From JBFXDW01 sp050180745 (GTDB taxonomy: Bacteria; Pseudomonadota; Alphaproteobacteria; UBA9219), in contig JBFXDW010000020.1 in the NCBI GenBank assembly GCA_050180745.1, positions 1 through 23,083 on the forward strand: a DNA stretch of 23,083 bases, written 5' to 3'. The notes under the pieces are model-generated. The model had not been told where the DNA came from, ran no database searches, and saw only the letters and a list, made by a program, of their open reading frames with translations. Positions within the stretch are counted from its first letter, which is position 1. Every line of letters starts with the position of its first letter. A program made the translations under genes and the position numbers. Positions 15,081-22,602 of this stretch are shown here, piece after piece.

Positions 15081-15557
15081 ATGAAGAAGGACGTTGCGTT
15101 AAACGATCTTTTGGGGCTGGATGCCGTTGTAGCGGCATGTGAAGCGGAAACCAAGAAACAGCTTCTTGAAAACTTGGCAGCTCATGCTGGAACAGCGTTG
15201 GCGCTAGAAGCTCATGTGCTTTTTGATGCCCTGTGGGAACGGGAGAAACTCGGCACCACAGGCGTCGGCCAAGGCATTGCCATTCCCCATGCACGCATAG
15301 CGGGACTGGATAAAGTGCAAGGATTCTTCGTACAGCTCAAAACCCCCTTGTCTTTTGACGCCGTTGACGATCAGCCCGTTGATTTAGTCTTCTTGCTGTT
15401 GGCCCCTCAGGATGCTGGTGCAGACCATCTTCATGCATTGGCCTGTGTGTCTAAAATCTTGCGTAATTCTGATTTTTGCGCCAAATTACGAAAAGCAAAA
15501 GATGAAAAGGCTCTAACACAAATCCTAGAGTCAGCCGTCAATATGTGCGCAGCCTAA
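15081..15557 (+). CDS. ptsN: Nitrogen-PTS EIIA component PtsN
   Basis: PtsN is the terminal phosphate acceptor of the nitrogen phosphotransferase system (PtsP-PtsO-PtsN) and regulates potassium transport, stringent response and carbon storage rather than moving sugar. The 158-residue protein is a single EIIA fructose/mannitol-type domain. The phosphorylated histidine is His70 in GVGQGIAIPHARI. DQPVDLVFLLLAPQDAGADHLHAL is the second conserved block (here 95-120 approximately). The ATG at 15081 has AGGA nine bases upstream and fits the family N-terminus; the in-frame start at 15033 would overlap hpf. hpf and ptsN adjacency is the classical arrangement. Confidence 0.94.
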   Translation: MKKDVALNDLLGLDAVVAACEAETKKQLLENLAAHAGTALALEAHVLFDALWEREKLGTTGVGQGIAIPHARIAGLDKVQGFFVQLKTPLSFDAVDDQPVDLVFLLLAPQDAGADHLHALACVSKILRNSDFCAKLRKAKDEKALTQILESAVNMCAA

Positions 15558-15615
15558 GGCCACGCCCTAGGTTAACACATTCTCTTTCAAGCGTATTACT
15601 GCGTTTAGGCCTGTT

Positions 15616-15852
15616 ATGCGCGCCCACCCGTCCCTCACAAGGCCGTATCCTGTGGTCAAAAAGCGAAAGAAACAAGAACAGAAGAATGGAACACTTTGGC
15701 TCATCGTAGGATGGGCCGTGGTGTTGGCTGGCATTTTCATCGCTGTATATTTTGTCTCTCAAGCTAAACCTCGCACGCGTCTGGTCTGCGATCCAAATCG
15801 AAATTATACATTGACCACCTTCGGTACATGCCGCTCAGAGCCTGATAAGTAG
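15616..15852 (+). CDS. Small single-pass membrane protein, unknown function
   Basis: The 78-residue product has a basic N-terminal part (VVKKRKKQEQK at 13-23), one clear transmembrane helix (about 27-48, LWLIVGWAVVLAGIFIAVYF) and a short tail with two cysteines (VCDP, GTCRS). The positive-inside rule places the N-terminus in the cytoplasm and the cysteine tail in the periplasm. The start is uncertain; ATG at 15616 has only a weak AGG upstream. It follows ptsN by 58 bp and converges with the DUF4175 gene, ending 14 bp from it. I do not recognise a family. Confidence 0.55.
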   Translation: MRAHPSLTRPYPVVKKRKKQEQKNGTLWLIVGWAVVLAGIFIAVYFVSQAKPRTRLVCDPNRNYTLTTFGTCRSEPDK

Positions 15853-15866
15853 AGAACAGCTATAGC

Positions 15867-17297
15867 CTATTTCACTTCTGCTAACGAACGAGTCATACGC
15901 TCTGAGAGAATCAAGACCGCATTCTCTAATAGCGTTAGAACCTCTGTTTGACGTTCGTGGGCGGCTTTCAAATCGCCCTTCGCAAGAGCCGCTAAAACAG
16001 CTTCGATCGCAATCTCGCTGTCTTTAATTTCCATCAAATTGAGATCCGTTTTTTTGACAATTTTCTTCAAAGCCGCCCATAAATCTTGTTGATCCTCTTT
16101 AAGCTCTGAAATCTTTTTGCTCTTTTTTGGATTCAGGTTATCCCGAGATAATTCTCCACTTATAATAGATAGTTTTTCTTGCGCATGAACCAACAACTGC
16201 ATCGCCGATAATTGCCGCGCCAAACAATCTTGCGCCTGATTAAGCTCTGGTAATGTTGTGGGCAGATTCTCAATCAAAGCGCCCATATGTAACAGCCTTC
16301 CTTTGACCGCCCGACCATCCCCTTTCTTTAAAGCTATTTCTATAGCTTCGAGTTGAGCTTGAAAATGCTCTTGTGAAGAAGCTTCCGTTCCTTTGAAAGA
16401 GGCATTCGCATAAGCCGTCAGAACAGGCGCTATACGTGATTGTTCTGAATCAAGGGCTGCAAAATAAGTTTCTCCTGCTCTCCGCAAGGCCTCCAACAAA
16501 GGCACATAAACTGCCTTATCCTGATAGAGTGAATCTTTAATCTCTCCATAGATTGAAGCCAATTTTTCACGATAAAGGCCAATCTGTCCTTCTTCCATAC
16601 GAATAGCCACGCGCCATAAAAGCGCAGCCGTTTGTTCAATAACGCCACGATCTTCATTGATGACCAAACGCACAGCCCCAGAACGAAGCGCAAGAACAGC
16701 AATCATATCTTTTTGAAAGTCACCTTGTTGACGAGCAATACCCGCCATGACATTCGCCGCTTCATGCCTTGTCCTTTTCTCAGGATTCTCCAGAAGTTTG
16801 TTCCGCGCTTCGATAAGAGCACGCGCAAAAGCATTGTAAAAATGACGGACAGGTAACCGAATAACTCTAGCTCTTGTTGTTGCTTCCTGCCCCGCACTAT
16901 CAACGGCAACAAGCTGTAAAGAGACATCCTCTCCTGCCCAAGGCAAGGAGGAAAGCTCCACATAAGATGCATCCTCTACTTCCTGACGTTGCAGCAAAGC
17001 AAGAGGCACATCAACAGCCTCATCCTCAGGCTTTTTTTCACGAGGCAACACGCGAACAAAAAGGCTTCTGATAAGCTGATCGTCTTGAGCCTTATACGCG
17101 ATACGAACTGTCTGGCGCGTTGTTATAAAGGGTTCTTCTTGCCACACGATAAAGGGAGGATGATCCGTCTGCTGCGGCAACATACCGCCGTTCAAGAAAC
17201 CAATGAAGACAGCGCACCCAAACAGAAAGGCCGCACCACAGAACAATAAAAGGCGGGAACGGTTACGAACAGAAAAATGGATAGGAAGTTTTTTCAT
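15867..17297 (-). CDS. Short DUF4175 / TIGR02302-type membrane-anchored protein
   Basis: The 476-residue protein starts with a basic segment and one hydrophobic anchor (about 15-36), followed by a probably periplasmic beta-rich region with PPFIVWQEEPFITTRQTVRIAY, and from about 150 a long helical part (RHFYNAFARALIEARNKLLE, AALLWRVAIRMEEGQIGLYR). The combination of VRHFYNAFARALIEARNKL and LLWRVAIRMEEG fits DUF4175 (TIGR02302), an alphaproteobacterial family of unknown function usually around 800 residues with two N-terminal helices and a low-complexity C-terminus. This copy is much shorter and lacks that tail. Its ATG overlaps the TGA of the lipoprotein gene before it by the ATGA arrangement, indicating translational coupling. 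Confidence 0.75.
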   Translation of the reverse strand: MKKLPIHFSVRNRSRLLLFCGAAFLFGCAVFIGFLNGGMLPQQTDHPPFIVWQEEPFITTRQTVRIAYKAQDDQLIRSLFVRVLPREKKPEDEAVDVPLALLQRQEVEDASYVELSSLPWAGEDVSLQLVAVDSAGQEATTRARVIRLPVRHFYNAFARALIEARNKLLENPEKRTRHEAANVMAGIARQQGDFQKDMIAVLALRSGAVRLVINEDRGVIEQTAALLWRVAIRMEEGQIGLYREKLASIYGEIKDSLYQDKAVYVPLLEALRRAGETYFAALDSEQSRIAPVLTAYANASFKGTEASSQEHFQAQLEAIEIALKKGDGRAVKGRLLHMGALIENLPTTLPELNQAQDCLARQLSAMQLLVHAQEKLSIISGELSRDNLNPKKSKKISELKEDQQDLWAALKKIVKKTDLNLMEIKDSEIAIEAVLAALAKGDLKAAHERQTEVLTLLENAVLILSERMTRSLAEVK

Positions 17298-17470
17298 GGG
17301 TTCTGTTGAGAATCTGACGCAGGATAAACCTGCTCATAGCTTTCCTTGCTCATCCCCGGATAGGGATCAACATCGCTCGGCATTTTACCGCAAGCTGTCA
17401 CGCCCAAAAGAAGAAGCACGATAGCCGTAAAACGGAAAAGGGTTATCCTGAATTGTAGCCACAAAAACAT
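17294..17470 (-). CDS. Small LptM-like lipoprotein
   Basis: This 58-residue open frame has a classical lipoprotein signal: a basic N-terminus, a hydrophobic core (about 14-24) and the lipobox V-T-A-C with Cys27 as the acylated residue. The mature peptide is only about 32 residues, beginning CGKMPSDVDPYPG and rich in Tyr and Pro. GAGG lies seven bases before the ATG. Its TGA overlaps the start of the DUF4175 gene by 4 bases. Tiny lipoproteins of this shape (LptM/YifL-like) commonly sit between argH and lysA in alphaproteobacteria, with a TIGR02302 gene after lysA. That neighbourhood supports the assignment, but here lysA is absent from between them. Confidence 0.7.
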   Translation of the reverse strand: MFLWLQFRITLFRFTAIVLLLLGVTACGKMPSDVDPYPGMSKESYEQVYPASDSQQNP

Positions 17471-17553
17471 AAACCTGCCTCACTAAACCTAATGGTCGCA
17501 TGCGTAGTTTAAGCTGCTTTCCCTTGTATCGCAAGCTTCAGAACCAAGCCCCA

Positions 17554-18306
17554 TTAACTTCCCGAGGAAGTTTCCTCAGAAGAACTAGAGGAAGAACTGG
17601 AAGACGCCGTCGTCAGCGCAAAGACAGACAAAACATCCGTATCCTCAAGCGTATAATCACCAATCATCATAGACAAAGCGCCATCCTCATCCGTTTCAAT
17701 ACTGGAAACCTGACCAACGACACGCATATCCGATATCTCAATTGCATCTCCGGACGAATCTTTAGCTGTAATAGTAAAGGAATAAACTCCGTCTTCCGCT
17801 GTCGTTCCATCCGTCAAAGTGCCATCCCATGCCACACGATTCAGACCCTTTTCTGTCGGCGCATCAACTTGTGCGATAACATTCCCAGATTCATCTTGAA
17901 CATTAATCGTAACACTTAATGCTTCTGAAGGCAGAGTATAGCCCAGCAAGGCCTGTCCATTTTGAACGACTAAATCACCATCTGTTTCCGCTTCTACATA
18001 TTGACCAACATAACTTAAGAGCGGTGTGATTCCATTGGAATTTATGGTTGAAGCAATCGCATCCAACTTATCATTTGTACTAATTTGTTGCTCGACTTCC
18101 GCATACTGGACAAGTTGTTGCGTAAATTCACTGGCATCAGCAGGATCCGTGGGGTCCTGATTTTTAAGTTGTGCCGTCAGGGTTTGCAGAAAGGTATCAA
18201 AATCCCCCCAAAGAGACGTCGTATTCGAGGATTCTACCTTCGCCGCCGCACTTGTTTGCGAGGCAATATAATTTTGAAGAATGGAGCTGGAATCAACCGT
18301 TGTCAT
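17554..18306 (-). CDS. flgD: Flagellar hook capping protein FlgD
   Basis: FlgD forms the scaffold cap under which hook subunits assemble and is discarded when the hook is complete. The 250-residue protein carries the diagnostic N-terminal block FLQTLTAQLKNQDPTDPADA with SEFTQQLVQYAEVEQQ (about 39-74), followed by the FlgD Ig/Tudor-like region with VTINVQDESGNVIAQVDA and GLNRVAWDGTLTDG. The C-terminus ends in a serine run with EETSSGS, an unusual low-complexity tail. AAGGA nine bases upstream supports the start. It is the last gene of flgI-flgJ-flgN-fliK-flgD, 18 bp behind fliK. flgE, its usual follower, lies in a separate operon about 4 kb away. Confidence 0.93.
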   Translation of the reverse strand: MTTVDSSSILQNYIASQTSAAAKVESSNTTSLWGDFDTFLQTLTAQLKNQDPTDPADASEFTQQLVQYAEVEQQISTNDKLDAIASTINSNGITPLLSYVGQYVEAETDGDLVVQNGQALLGYTLPSEALSVTINVQDESGNVIAQVDAPTEKGLNRVAWDGTLTDGTTAEDGVYSFTITAKDSSGDAIEISDMRVVGQVSSIETDEDGALSMMIGDYTLEDTDVLSVFALTTASSSSSSSSSEETSSGS

Positions 18307-18324
18307 ATCATTTCATCCTTCTCA

Positions 18325-19932
18325 TCAAACATGTAAATTAACGCGCTCAGGCGTCACGTAATAAGTCTCTTGCACCAAAGACTCGCTCCCCCCATCATCA
18401 TCGGCAAAACCAGAAGAGAAACGGTTGTTCTCCGTCATCTGCTGCTCTTTAAAGCTTTGCCCTTGATTATTCTCGTTCAGCGAAAACTGCATGCCCCCTG
18501 CATCCAAAGAAAATCCGGCAGCTTCAAGAGCGCGCTGCAAACTGTCTTGATCCTTCATCAACAGATCAAGAGATGCCTGGCTATCCGCAGAGACCGTTGC
18601 CTGAACCTTATGATCCCCTGTAAATTCAAGCTTCACCTGCACCTTTCCAAGCTCTTCTGGCTTAAGATGAAGGGTCATTTCTTCTTGCCCCTCTTTAGCC
18701 ATTTTGCTGATCTGTACAGCTATTTGTTCAGCCGGAGAGGACGCGCTCGTGTAGCTCGCACTGGCCGTTCTTACTGTCGAAAGCTGACTGGTTTGCGTAT
18801 AGCGGGCAGCCGACTGAAGTCCTTGGACAGAACCTGTTTGTCCTGTTTCGCTAATGCTGCCGTTTTGCGCATTGCTGGATGAGCTCGTCAAACTCTCAAT
18901 TGCTTTTTTAAGATTTGTTCCCGCCGTGTCCGCAACCAAATGATTGGTTGCTTCTTTTGTTGTTGCCTTTTTCGTTGTGACGGCCTCAGCAACGAACTCC
19001 CCCTCCTCAGAAGAGGTTTCACTCTCCCCCGCATAAGAGAACTCATTCTGAGCTGATGTCCCTGCCTTTTCTAAAACAGTATCAAATGATGCACCTGTAT
19101 CAGGATCAGCTTCATGCCCATCCCCCGCCTTAACCTCTTCTTGCGGAAGAGCTTGCTTGGCCCTAATGCCAAAAGCTCCTTCCAACGAAGCATTGCCGCC
19201 TTTTATCGCAACATCACCTTCTTCTGAACCTTTTGTCTCTTTCGTTTTTCTCTTCAGTAACGACTTTATTTCCGATTCAATATAAGCCGCAACATCATCA
19301 ACATTTTCTAGTTGCTCATCCCCAGCCGCTTCTTTTGTATCACCATCGGATGTTTCTTTCGTTTCTGCCAAGGGATTTAAACTCGCCAAGAATGCCAGAA
19401 GAGCCTTATCTGAATCATTACTCTCTTCTATAGATTCGTCGTTACTTGCGAACTCTTCTTCTGCCTGAGTGAGAGATTCATCACCTTCGACCTCATCGCC
19501 GCTTTTCGCGTCCGCTTTATCTTGAGAAGAACCTTTATTCTCTTGAGCTTCTTTAGGCTTTTCATTCCTATCTTTTAAAGCAACCGCATCTTGAGCCTCA
19601 GAAGAAGCCTCTCCTTCATCTGTCTGGCGCGCATTCTTGGCAGGCTCGGCTTTCTCTTGAGCCGCATCCACAGTAGATTGCGTCTTCGTTTCCAATCTGG
19701 ATGAGCCTTGCCCTGCACCTGATGATGTCGTTTGTTGCAAAGAAGGACGCTCAATCGCAACACTACGCTCTGGCATCTTAACCTCAACAGGCATTTGCTT
19801 GGTCTCCGCCAAAAGCGAGGCAAACAAGCCCCCGCCACCATTCCCCGTATTGGCATCAGACTTCAGTGAAGCAAGGAACCCCAAGATAGAGTCCTTACTT
19901 GTTACTTCAGATGTCCCCACTACTTGCACCAT
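18325..19932 (-). CDS. fliK: Flagellar hook-length control protein FliK
   Basis: FliK is the secreted molecular ruler that sets hook length and switches export from hook to filament substrates. The 535-residue protein has a long low-complexity middle rich in Glu, Lys, Ser and Ala (about 60-330), typical for the ruler part. The conserved C-terminal hook-length domain is at about 410-500, with EEMTLHLKPEELGKVQVKLE and ASLDLLMKDQDSLQRALEAA, then GFSLDAGGMQFSL. The C-terminal domain makes the call secure although the N-terminal half is not conserved in sequence. AAGGG seven bases upstream supports the start. It is 21 bp behind the flgN-like gene and 18 bp ahead of flgD. Confidence 0.9.
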   Translation of the reverse strand: MVQVVGTSEVTSKDSILGFLASLKSDANTGNGGGGLFASLLAETKQMPVEVKMPERSVAIERPSLQQTTSSGAGQGSSRLETKTQSTVDAAQEKAEPAKNARQTDEGEASSEAQDAVALKDRNEKPKEAQENKGSSQDKADAKSGDEVEGDESLTQAEEEFASNDESIEESNDSDKALLAFLASLNPLAETKETSDGDTKEAAGDEQLENVDDVAAYIESEIKSLLKRKTKETKGSEEGDVAIKGGNASLEGAFGIRAKQALPQEEVKAGDGHEADPDTGASFDTVLEKAGTSAQNEFSYAGESETSSEEGEFVAEAVTTKKATTKEATNHLVADTAGTNLKKAIESLTSSSSNAQNGSISETGQTGSVQGLQSAARYTQTSQLSTVRTASASYTSASSPAEQIAVQISKMAKEGQEEMTLHLKPEELGKVQVKLEFTGDHKVQATVSADSQASLDLLMKDQDSLQRALEAAGFSLDAGGMQFSLNENNQGQSFKEQQMTENNRFSSGFADDDGGSESLVQETYYVTPERVNLHV

Positions 19933-19953
19933 CGGAAGAACCCTTTCTTTTCT

Positions 19954-20421
19954 TTAAACGTTACGACAGAAGGCAACTGGATCACAAACCGGATTATGCG
20001 TGCCTAATTCGAATTGCTTTATACGTGGATCCGTATAGGAATCCATTTTCTGAGCCCTTTTAACCGCCGCCTTAACGATAAGTTCGATTAGATTTTGTGT
20101 TGCTGTAAGCGCACCCTTTAAAGATGCTTGATTTTTACGTGCCGCAGCTTCACACGTGACACGCGCCTCACGCAGACGCATTTTTGTTTCTGCGTCTAGT
20201 CTTTTTAGCATGGCTGGATTATTCGCAACAAAGATGAGCGACTTTTGATATTCCCGTAACAGTTTTACTTTTTCACGGCTGGCGTCTTTGACATCATCCA
20301 TTTGCTTGTTTTTAAGCGCTGCCGTTTCTTTTTCCAAAAGAAGGGTCAATGAATTCATCATAACGATTAAATCATTGCCTACATCTTCTGGCGTTTTGTC
20401 TTGGTTAGCTTGCGTCGTCAT
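19954..20421 (-). CDS. flgN: FlgN-like flagellar export chaperone
   Basis: The 155-residue protein is almost entirely helical and probably coiled-coil (LLLEKETAALKNKQMDDVKD, then KVKLLREYQKSL). This is the pattern of FlgN-family chaperones, which bind FlgK and FlgL in the cytoplasm and bring them to the export gate. The E-x-AAL-x-x-x-x-MDD start and the C-terminal helix followed by a short extended tail match alphaproteobacterial FlgN-like proteins. Family identity is inferred from helical pattern and position between flgJ and fliK rather than from strict motifs. GGAG eight bases upstream supports the start. Confidence 0.65.
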   Translation of the reverse strand: MTTQANQDKTPEDVGNDLIVMMNSLTLLLEKETAALKNKQMDDVKDASREKVKLLREYQKSLIFVANNPAMLKRLDAETKMRLREARVTCEAAARKNQASLKGALTATQNLIELIVKAAVKRAQKMDSYTDPRIKQFELGTHNPVCDPVAFCRNV

Positions 20422-20437
20422 AAAAGAAACTCCCTGT

Positions 20438-20767
20438 TTAATTAAGTGTGGTCTGCGCCGCCTGTTCTTGTAATTTCAAAACTTCATGCATCAGCATATC
20501 GGATAACCCCAACCCATCTGCTTCTGCCATGCTTTTCCCATATTCTTGCACCAGCAAATCACGAAAAGCTTCTTCTCCTGCACCACCGCCAAACATAGAG
20601 TCAGCCTCTAACCCTTCCCACATTGGCTTGAGCATTTGCCCCATAAAAACAGCTTCAAAATCCTTGGCTGTTTTTTGTAATGCTTCATTGTTACCGCTTG
20701 GCACGACATTTTCTGAAACAGCCGCCGCTTGTATCAAGCCTACGTTTATGACATTGCCACCAATCAT
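20438..20767 (-). CDS. flgJ: Rod-binding protein FlgJ (N-terminal domain type)
   Basis: The 109-residue protein contains the rod-binding domain of FlgJ: AKDFEAVFMGQMLKPMWEGL at 34-53, MFGGGAGEEAFRDLLVQEYG at 58-77 and the C-terminal GLGLSDMLMHEVLKL. It helps rod assembly in the periplasm. The muramidase domain found in enteric FlgJ is missing, which is usual in alphaproteobacteria. Its ATG follows the TAG of flgI without any gap, so translation is probably coupled. Confidence 0.9.
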   Translation of the reverse strand: MIGGNVINVGLIQAAAVSENVVPSGNNEALQKTAKDFEAVFMGQMLKPMWEGLEADSMFGGGAGEEAFRDLLVQEYGKSMAEADGLGLSDMLMHEVLKLQEQAAQTTLN

Positions 20768-21922
20768 CTAGATCACCATAAGCTCAGCTTGAAGAGCTCC
20801 CGCTGCTTTAATGGATTGTAAGATTGTGATCATATCGCGAGGCCCAATCCCCAGCGCGTTAAGGCTTTGCACCATTTTTTGCAAGCTGACACCTGTTTCA
20901 AGAACAGCCATTCTATTGCCTTCACCTTGGTTAACAGAAACGGATGTACGCGCTACAGTCGTCGTTGTTCCTCCTTCTGAAAACGCCTCTGGCTGAGATA
21001 CCTGCGGCGTTTCAGTAATACGGATCGTCAAGTTTCCTTGTGCTATAGCAACCTTATTAATCCGCACATTATCACCCATCACGATGACTCCTGATTGCTC
21101 ATCAATGACAACGCGTGCGATTTGGTCTGGCTCGACTTCAACCTGCTCAACCTGTGTCATCATCCCCACGAGATCGGTCTTATTTTTATCGGAAAGCGCT
21201 ATTTCGATAGTCGCTGAATCCTGCGCCTTAGCGATAGGACTACGGAAGCTCTTATTGATCGCTCGTGCAGCACGATTGGCTGTCGTGAAATCGGGGTTCT
21301 TGAGAGAAAGCCGGAGCGAAGATAAATCAGCTAACTTAAATTCGACTTCCCGCTCAACAATGGCTCCATTGGCAATACGCGCAGACGTAGGAACTCCCTT
21401 TGTAACCGTGGTCCCCTCACCTTCCGCAGAGAACCCGCCCACAGCCAGAGGCCCTTGCGCGACCGCATAGACCTCACCATCCGCCGCAAGCAGAGGGGTC
21501 ACAAGCAGCGTCCCACCGACAAGGCTCTTGGCATCACCAAGGGTGGACACCACAACATCAAGCCGCGTACCTTGTGCTGAAAAAGGAGGCAACGTCGCCG
21601 TCACCATAACAGCCGCTACGTTCTTAGTCTTCATACCAGAATCGCGGCTGTTAACGCCTAAACGTTCCAGCATGCCAACAATACTTGTTTCAGTGAATGG
21701 CGAGTTCGTCAAACCATCCCCCGAACCATTTAACCCCACGACAAGACCATAGCCGATCAGCATGTTGTCACGCACGCCTTCAAAATCAGCAATATCCTTC
21801 AACCGCGAAGCCGCCATAGAAGGCGAGCTCACAAGCAGCAAGGCACCCACCAGCAGCAGGATAGAGGGAAAACTGACACGAAAACGGATCAGAGAAGAGA
21901 AAGATAAAGGCATCATAGACAT
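20768..21922 (-). CDS. flgI: Flagellar P-ring protein FlgI
   Basis: FlgI forms the periplasmic P-ring around the flagellar rod. The product has a Sec signal peptide (hydrophobic SILLLVGALLLV, cleavage probably after PSMA) and the conserved mature start SRLKDIADFEGVRDN followed by GYGLVVGLNGSGDG. The C-terminal GIGPRDMITILQSIKAAGAL with LQAELMVI is diagnostic. I chose the ATG at 21922, which gives 384 residues. AAGGAG (21932-21927) precedes it, and the sigma-54 promoter at 21949-21963 would start transcription near 21937, so the upstream in-frame ATG at 21952 cannot be in this transcript. ATG at 21916 is an alternative. It is the first gene of flgI-flgJ-flgN-fliK-flgD and is divergent from fliX. 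Confidence 0.96.
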   Translation of the reverse strand: MSMMPLSFSSLIRFRVSFPSILLLVGALLLVSSPSMAASRLKDIADFEGVRDNMLIGYGLVVGLNGSGDGLTNSPFTETSIVGMLERLGVNSRDSGMKTKNVAAVMVTATLPPFSAQGTRLDVVVSTLGDAKSLVGGTLLVTPLLAADGEVYAVAQGPLAVGGFSAEGEGTTVTKGVPTSARIANGAIVEREVEFKLADLSSLRLSLKNPDFTTANRAARAINKSFRSPIAKAQDSATIEIALSDKNKTDLVGMMTQVEQVEVEPDQIARVVIDEQSGVIVMGDNVRINKVAIAQGNLTIRITETPQVSQPEAFSEGGTTTTVARTSVSVNQGEGNRMAVLETGVSLQKMVQSLNALGIGPRDMITILQSIKAAGALQAELMVI

Positions 21923-21948
21923 AAAACTCCTTAACCATCTGTTTACTC

Positions 21949-21963
21949 GCAAATGCCGTGCCA
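21949..21963 (-). promoter_or_regulatory. Sigma-54 promoter of flgI operon
   Basis: On the minus strand this reads TGGCACGGCATTTGC, a complete match to TGGCACG-rNNN-TTGC with the invariant GG and GC correctly spaced. The predicted start of transcription is near 21937, leaving a leader of about 15 bases that contains the AAGGAG ribosome site of flgI. Confidence 0.9.
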
Positions 21964-22125
21964 GACTCTCCCTCCCCGTCTTATATGTTGAAATAATGGT
22001 CTTTTTCTCTCTATCACAAAGGATGCAAAAGCTTTATGATAGGACATGTTTTGCCGCTCTATAACGGCAGGGCTCGGAATCTTTTGCCGCCTAGTAATGA
22101 AAAAAGAGATCGTGTAAAAAAAGCC

Positions 22126-22548
22126 ATGATTAATCGAATCGACGGTCCTCGGCCTTTAGACACAACATCGCCTATCCGCCGCAAGGATAAGGCAAAAAAG
22201 ACGGCATCCTCCAGCTTTGCCTCACATCTTGACGCGCCTGAAGAAACGGCCGCAGCGCAAGAGGCTGGCATACTCGGTTCGGTCTCTGGTGTTTGGGACA
22301 TTCAGGAAGTAGATGATACGCTCGCCCGAGCCGCACGAGGCAAGCTACGAGCTGAGGATCTTCTTGAAAAGATGGATGAAATCCGGCTAGACCTCCTCTC
22401 AGGCACATTGACACAAAGCACGCTACAAAGGCTCTCCCAAACTATAGCCTCACGCCGCGCCGAGGTGGATGATCCCAAATTAAACGAAATTCTTGACGAA
22501 ATAGACTTGCGCGCTCAAGTAGAATTAGCCAAATTCACCCGCGCTTAA
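22126..22548 (+). CDS. fliX: Flagellar assembly regulator FliX
   Basis: FliX couples early basal-body assembly to late, sigma-54-dependent flagellar transcription through the activator FlbD in Caulobacter. The 140-residue protein has the class II FliX pattern: a variable N-terminus (MINRIDGPRPLD), a Ser/Ala linker (SSSFASHLDAPEETAAAQ), and a conserved helical C-terminal half with RAARGKLRAEDLLEKMDEIR, DLLSG and LNEILDEIDLRAQVELAKFT. I placed the start at 22126, where the product has the usual length; the longer frame from 22036 adds an unrelated extension. The ribosome site is weak. It is divergent from flgI, the same arrangement as in Caulobacter, and the two sigma-54 promoters in this window are plausible targets of the FliX-FlbD circuit. 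Confidence 0.88.
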   Translation: MINRIDGPRPLDTTSPIRRKDKAKKTASSSFASHLDAPEETAAAQEAGILGSVSGVWDIQEVDDTLARAARGKLRAEDLLEKMDEIRLDLLSGTLTQSTLQRLSQTIASRRAEVDDPKLNEILDEIDLRAQVELAKFTRA

Positions 22549-22557
22549 GGAGCGAGA

Positions 22558-22584
22558 GGGGGAAGACCTCCCCCCACCATTTTT
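22558..22584 (+). terminator. Possible terminator or attenuator between fliX and dksA
   Basis: GGGGG (22558-22562) pairs with CCCCC (22570-22574) across a seven-base loop, and five T follow after a five-base gap. The structure is short, and the gap before the T-run weakens it as a terminator. It ends just before the ribosome site of the DksA-like gene. Confidence 0.4.
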
Positions 22585-22602
22585 ATGAAGGAGTCTTTCA
22601 CA

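Noticed and set aside
17500..17919. 139-codon open frame opposite flgD
   Set aside because: It is antisense to a securely identified gene, is rich in Arg and Cys from complementary codons, and has no ribosome site or recognisable domain.
20438..20767. FlgJ truncated by loss of its muramidase domain
   Set aside because: Single-domain FlgJ is normal in alphaproteobacteria, so the short length is not evidence of damage.
20448..20771. 107-codon open frame opposite flgJ
   Set aside because: It mirrors flgJ almost exactly and its composition is what the reverse complement of that gene gives; no independent sign of coding.
21923..21952. Longer FlgI start at ATG 21952
   Set aside because: The ATG lies within the -12 part of the sigma-54 promoter, upstream of the predicted transcript start, and lacks a ribosome site; ATG 21922 has AAGGAG before it.
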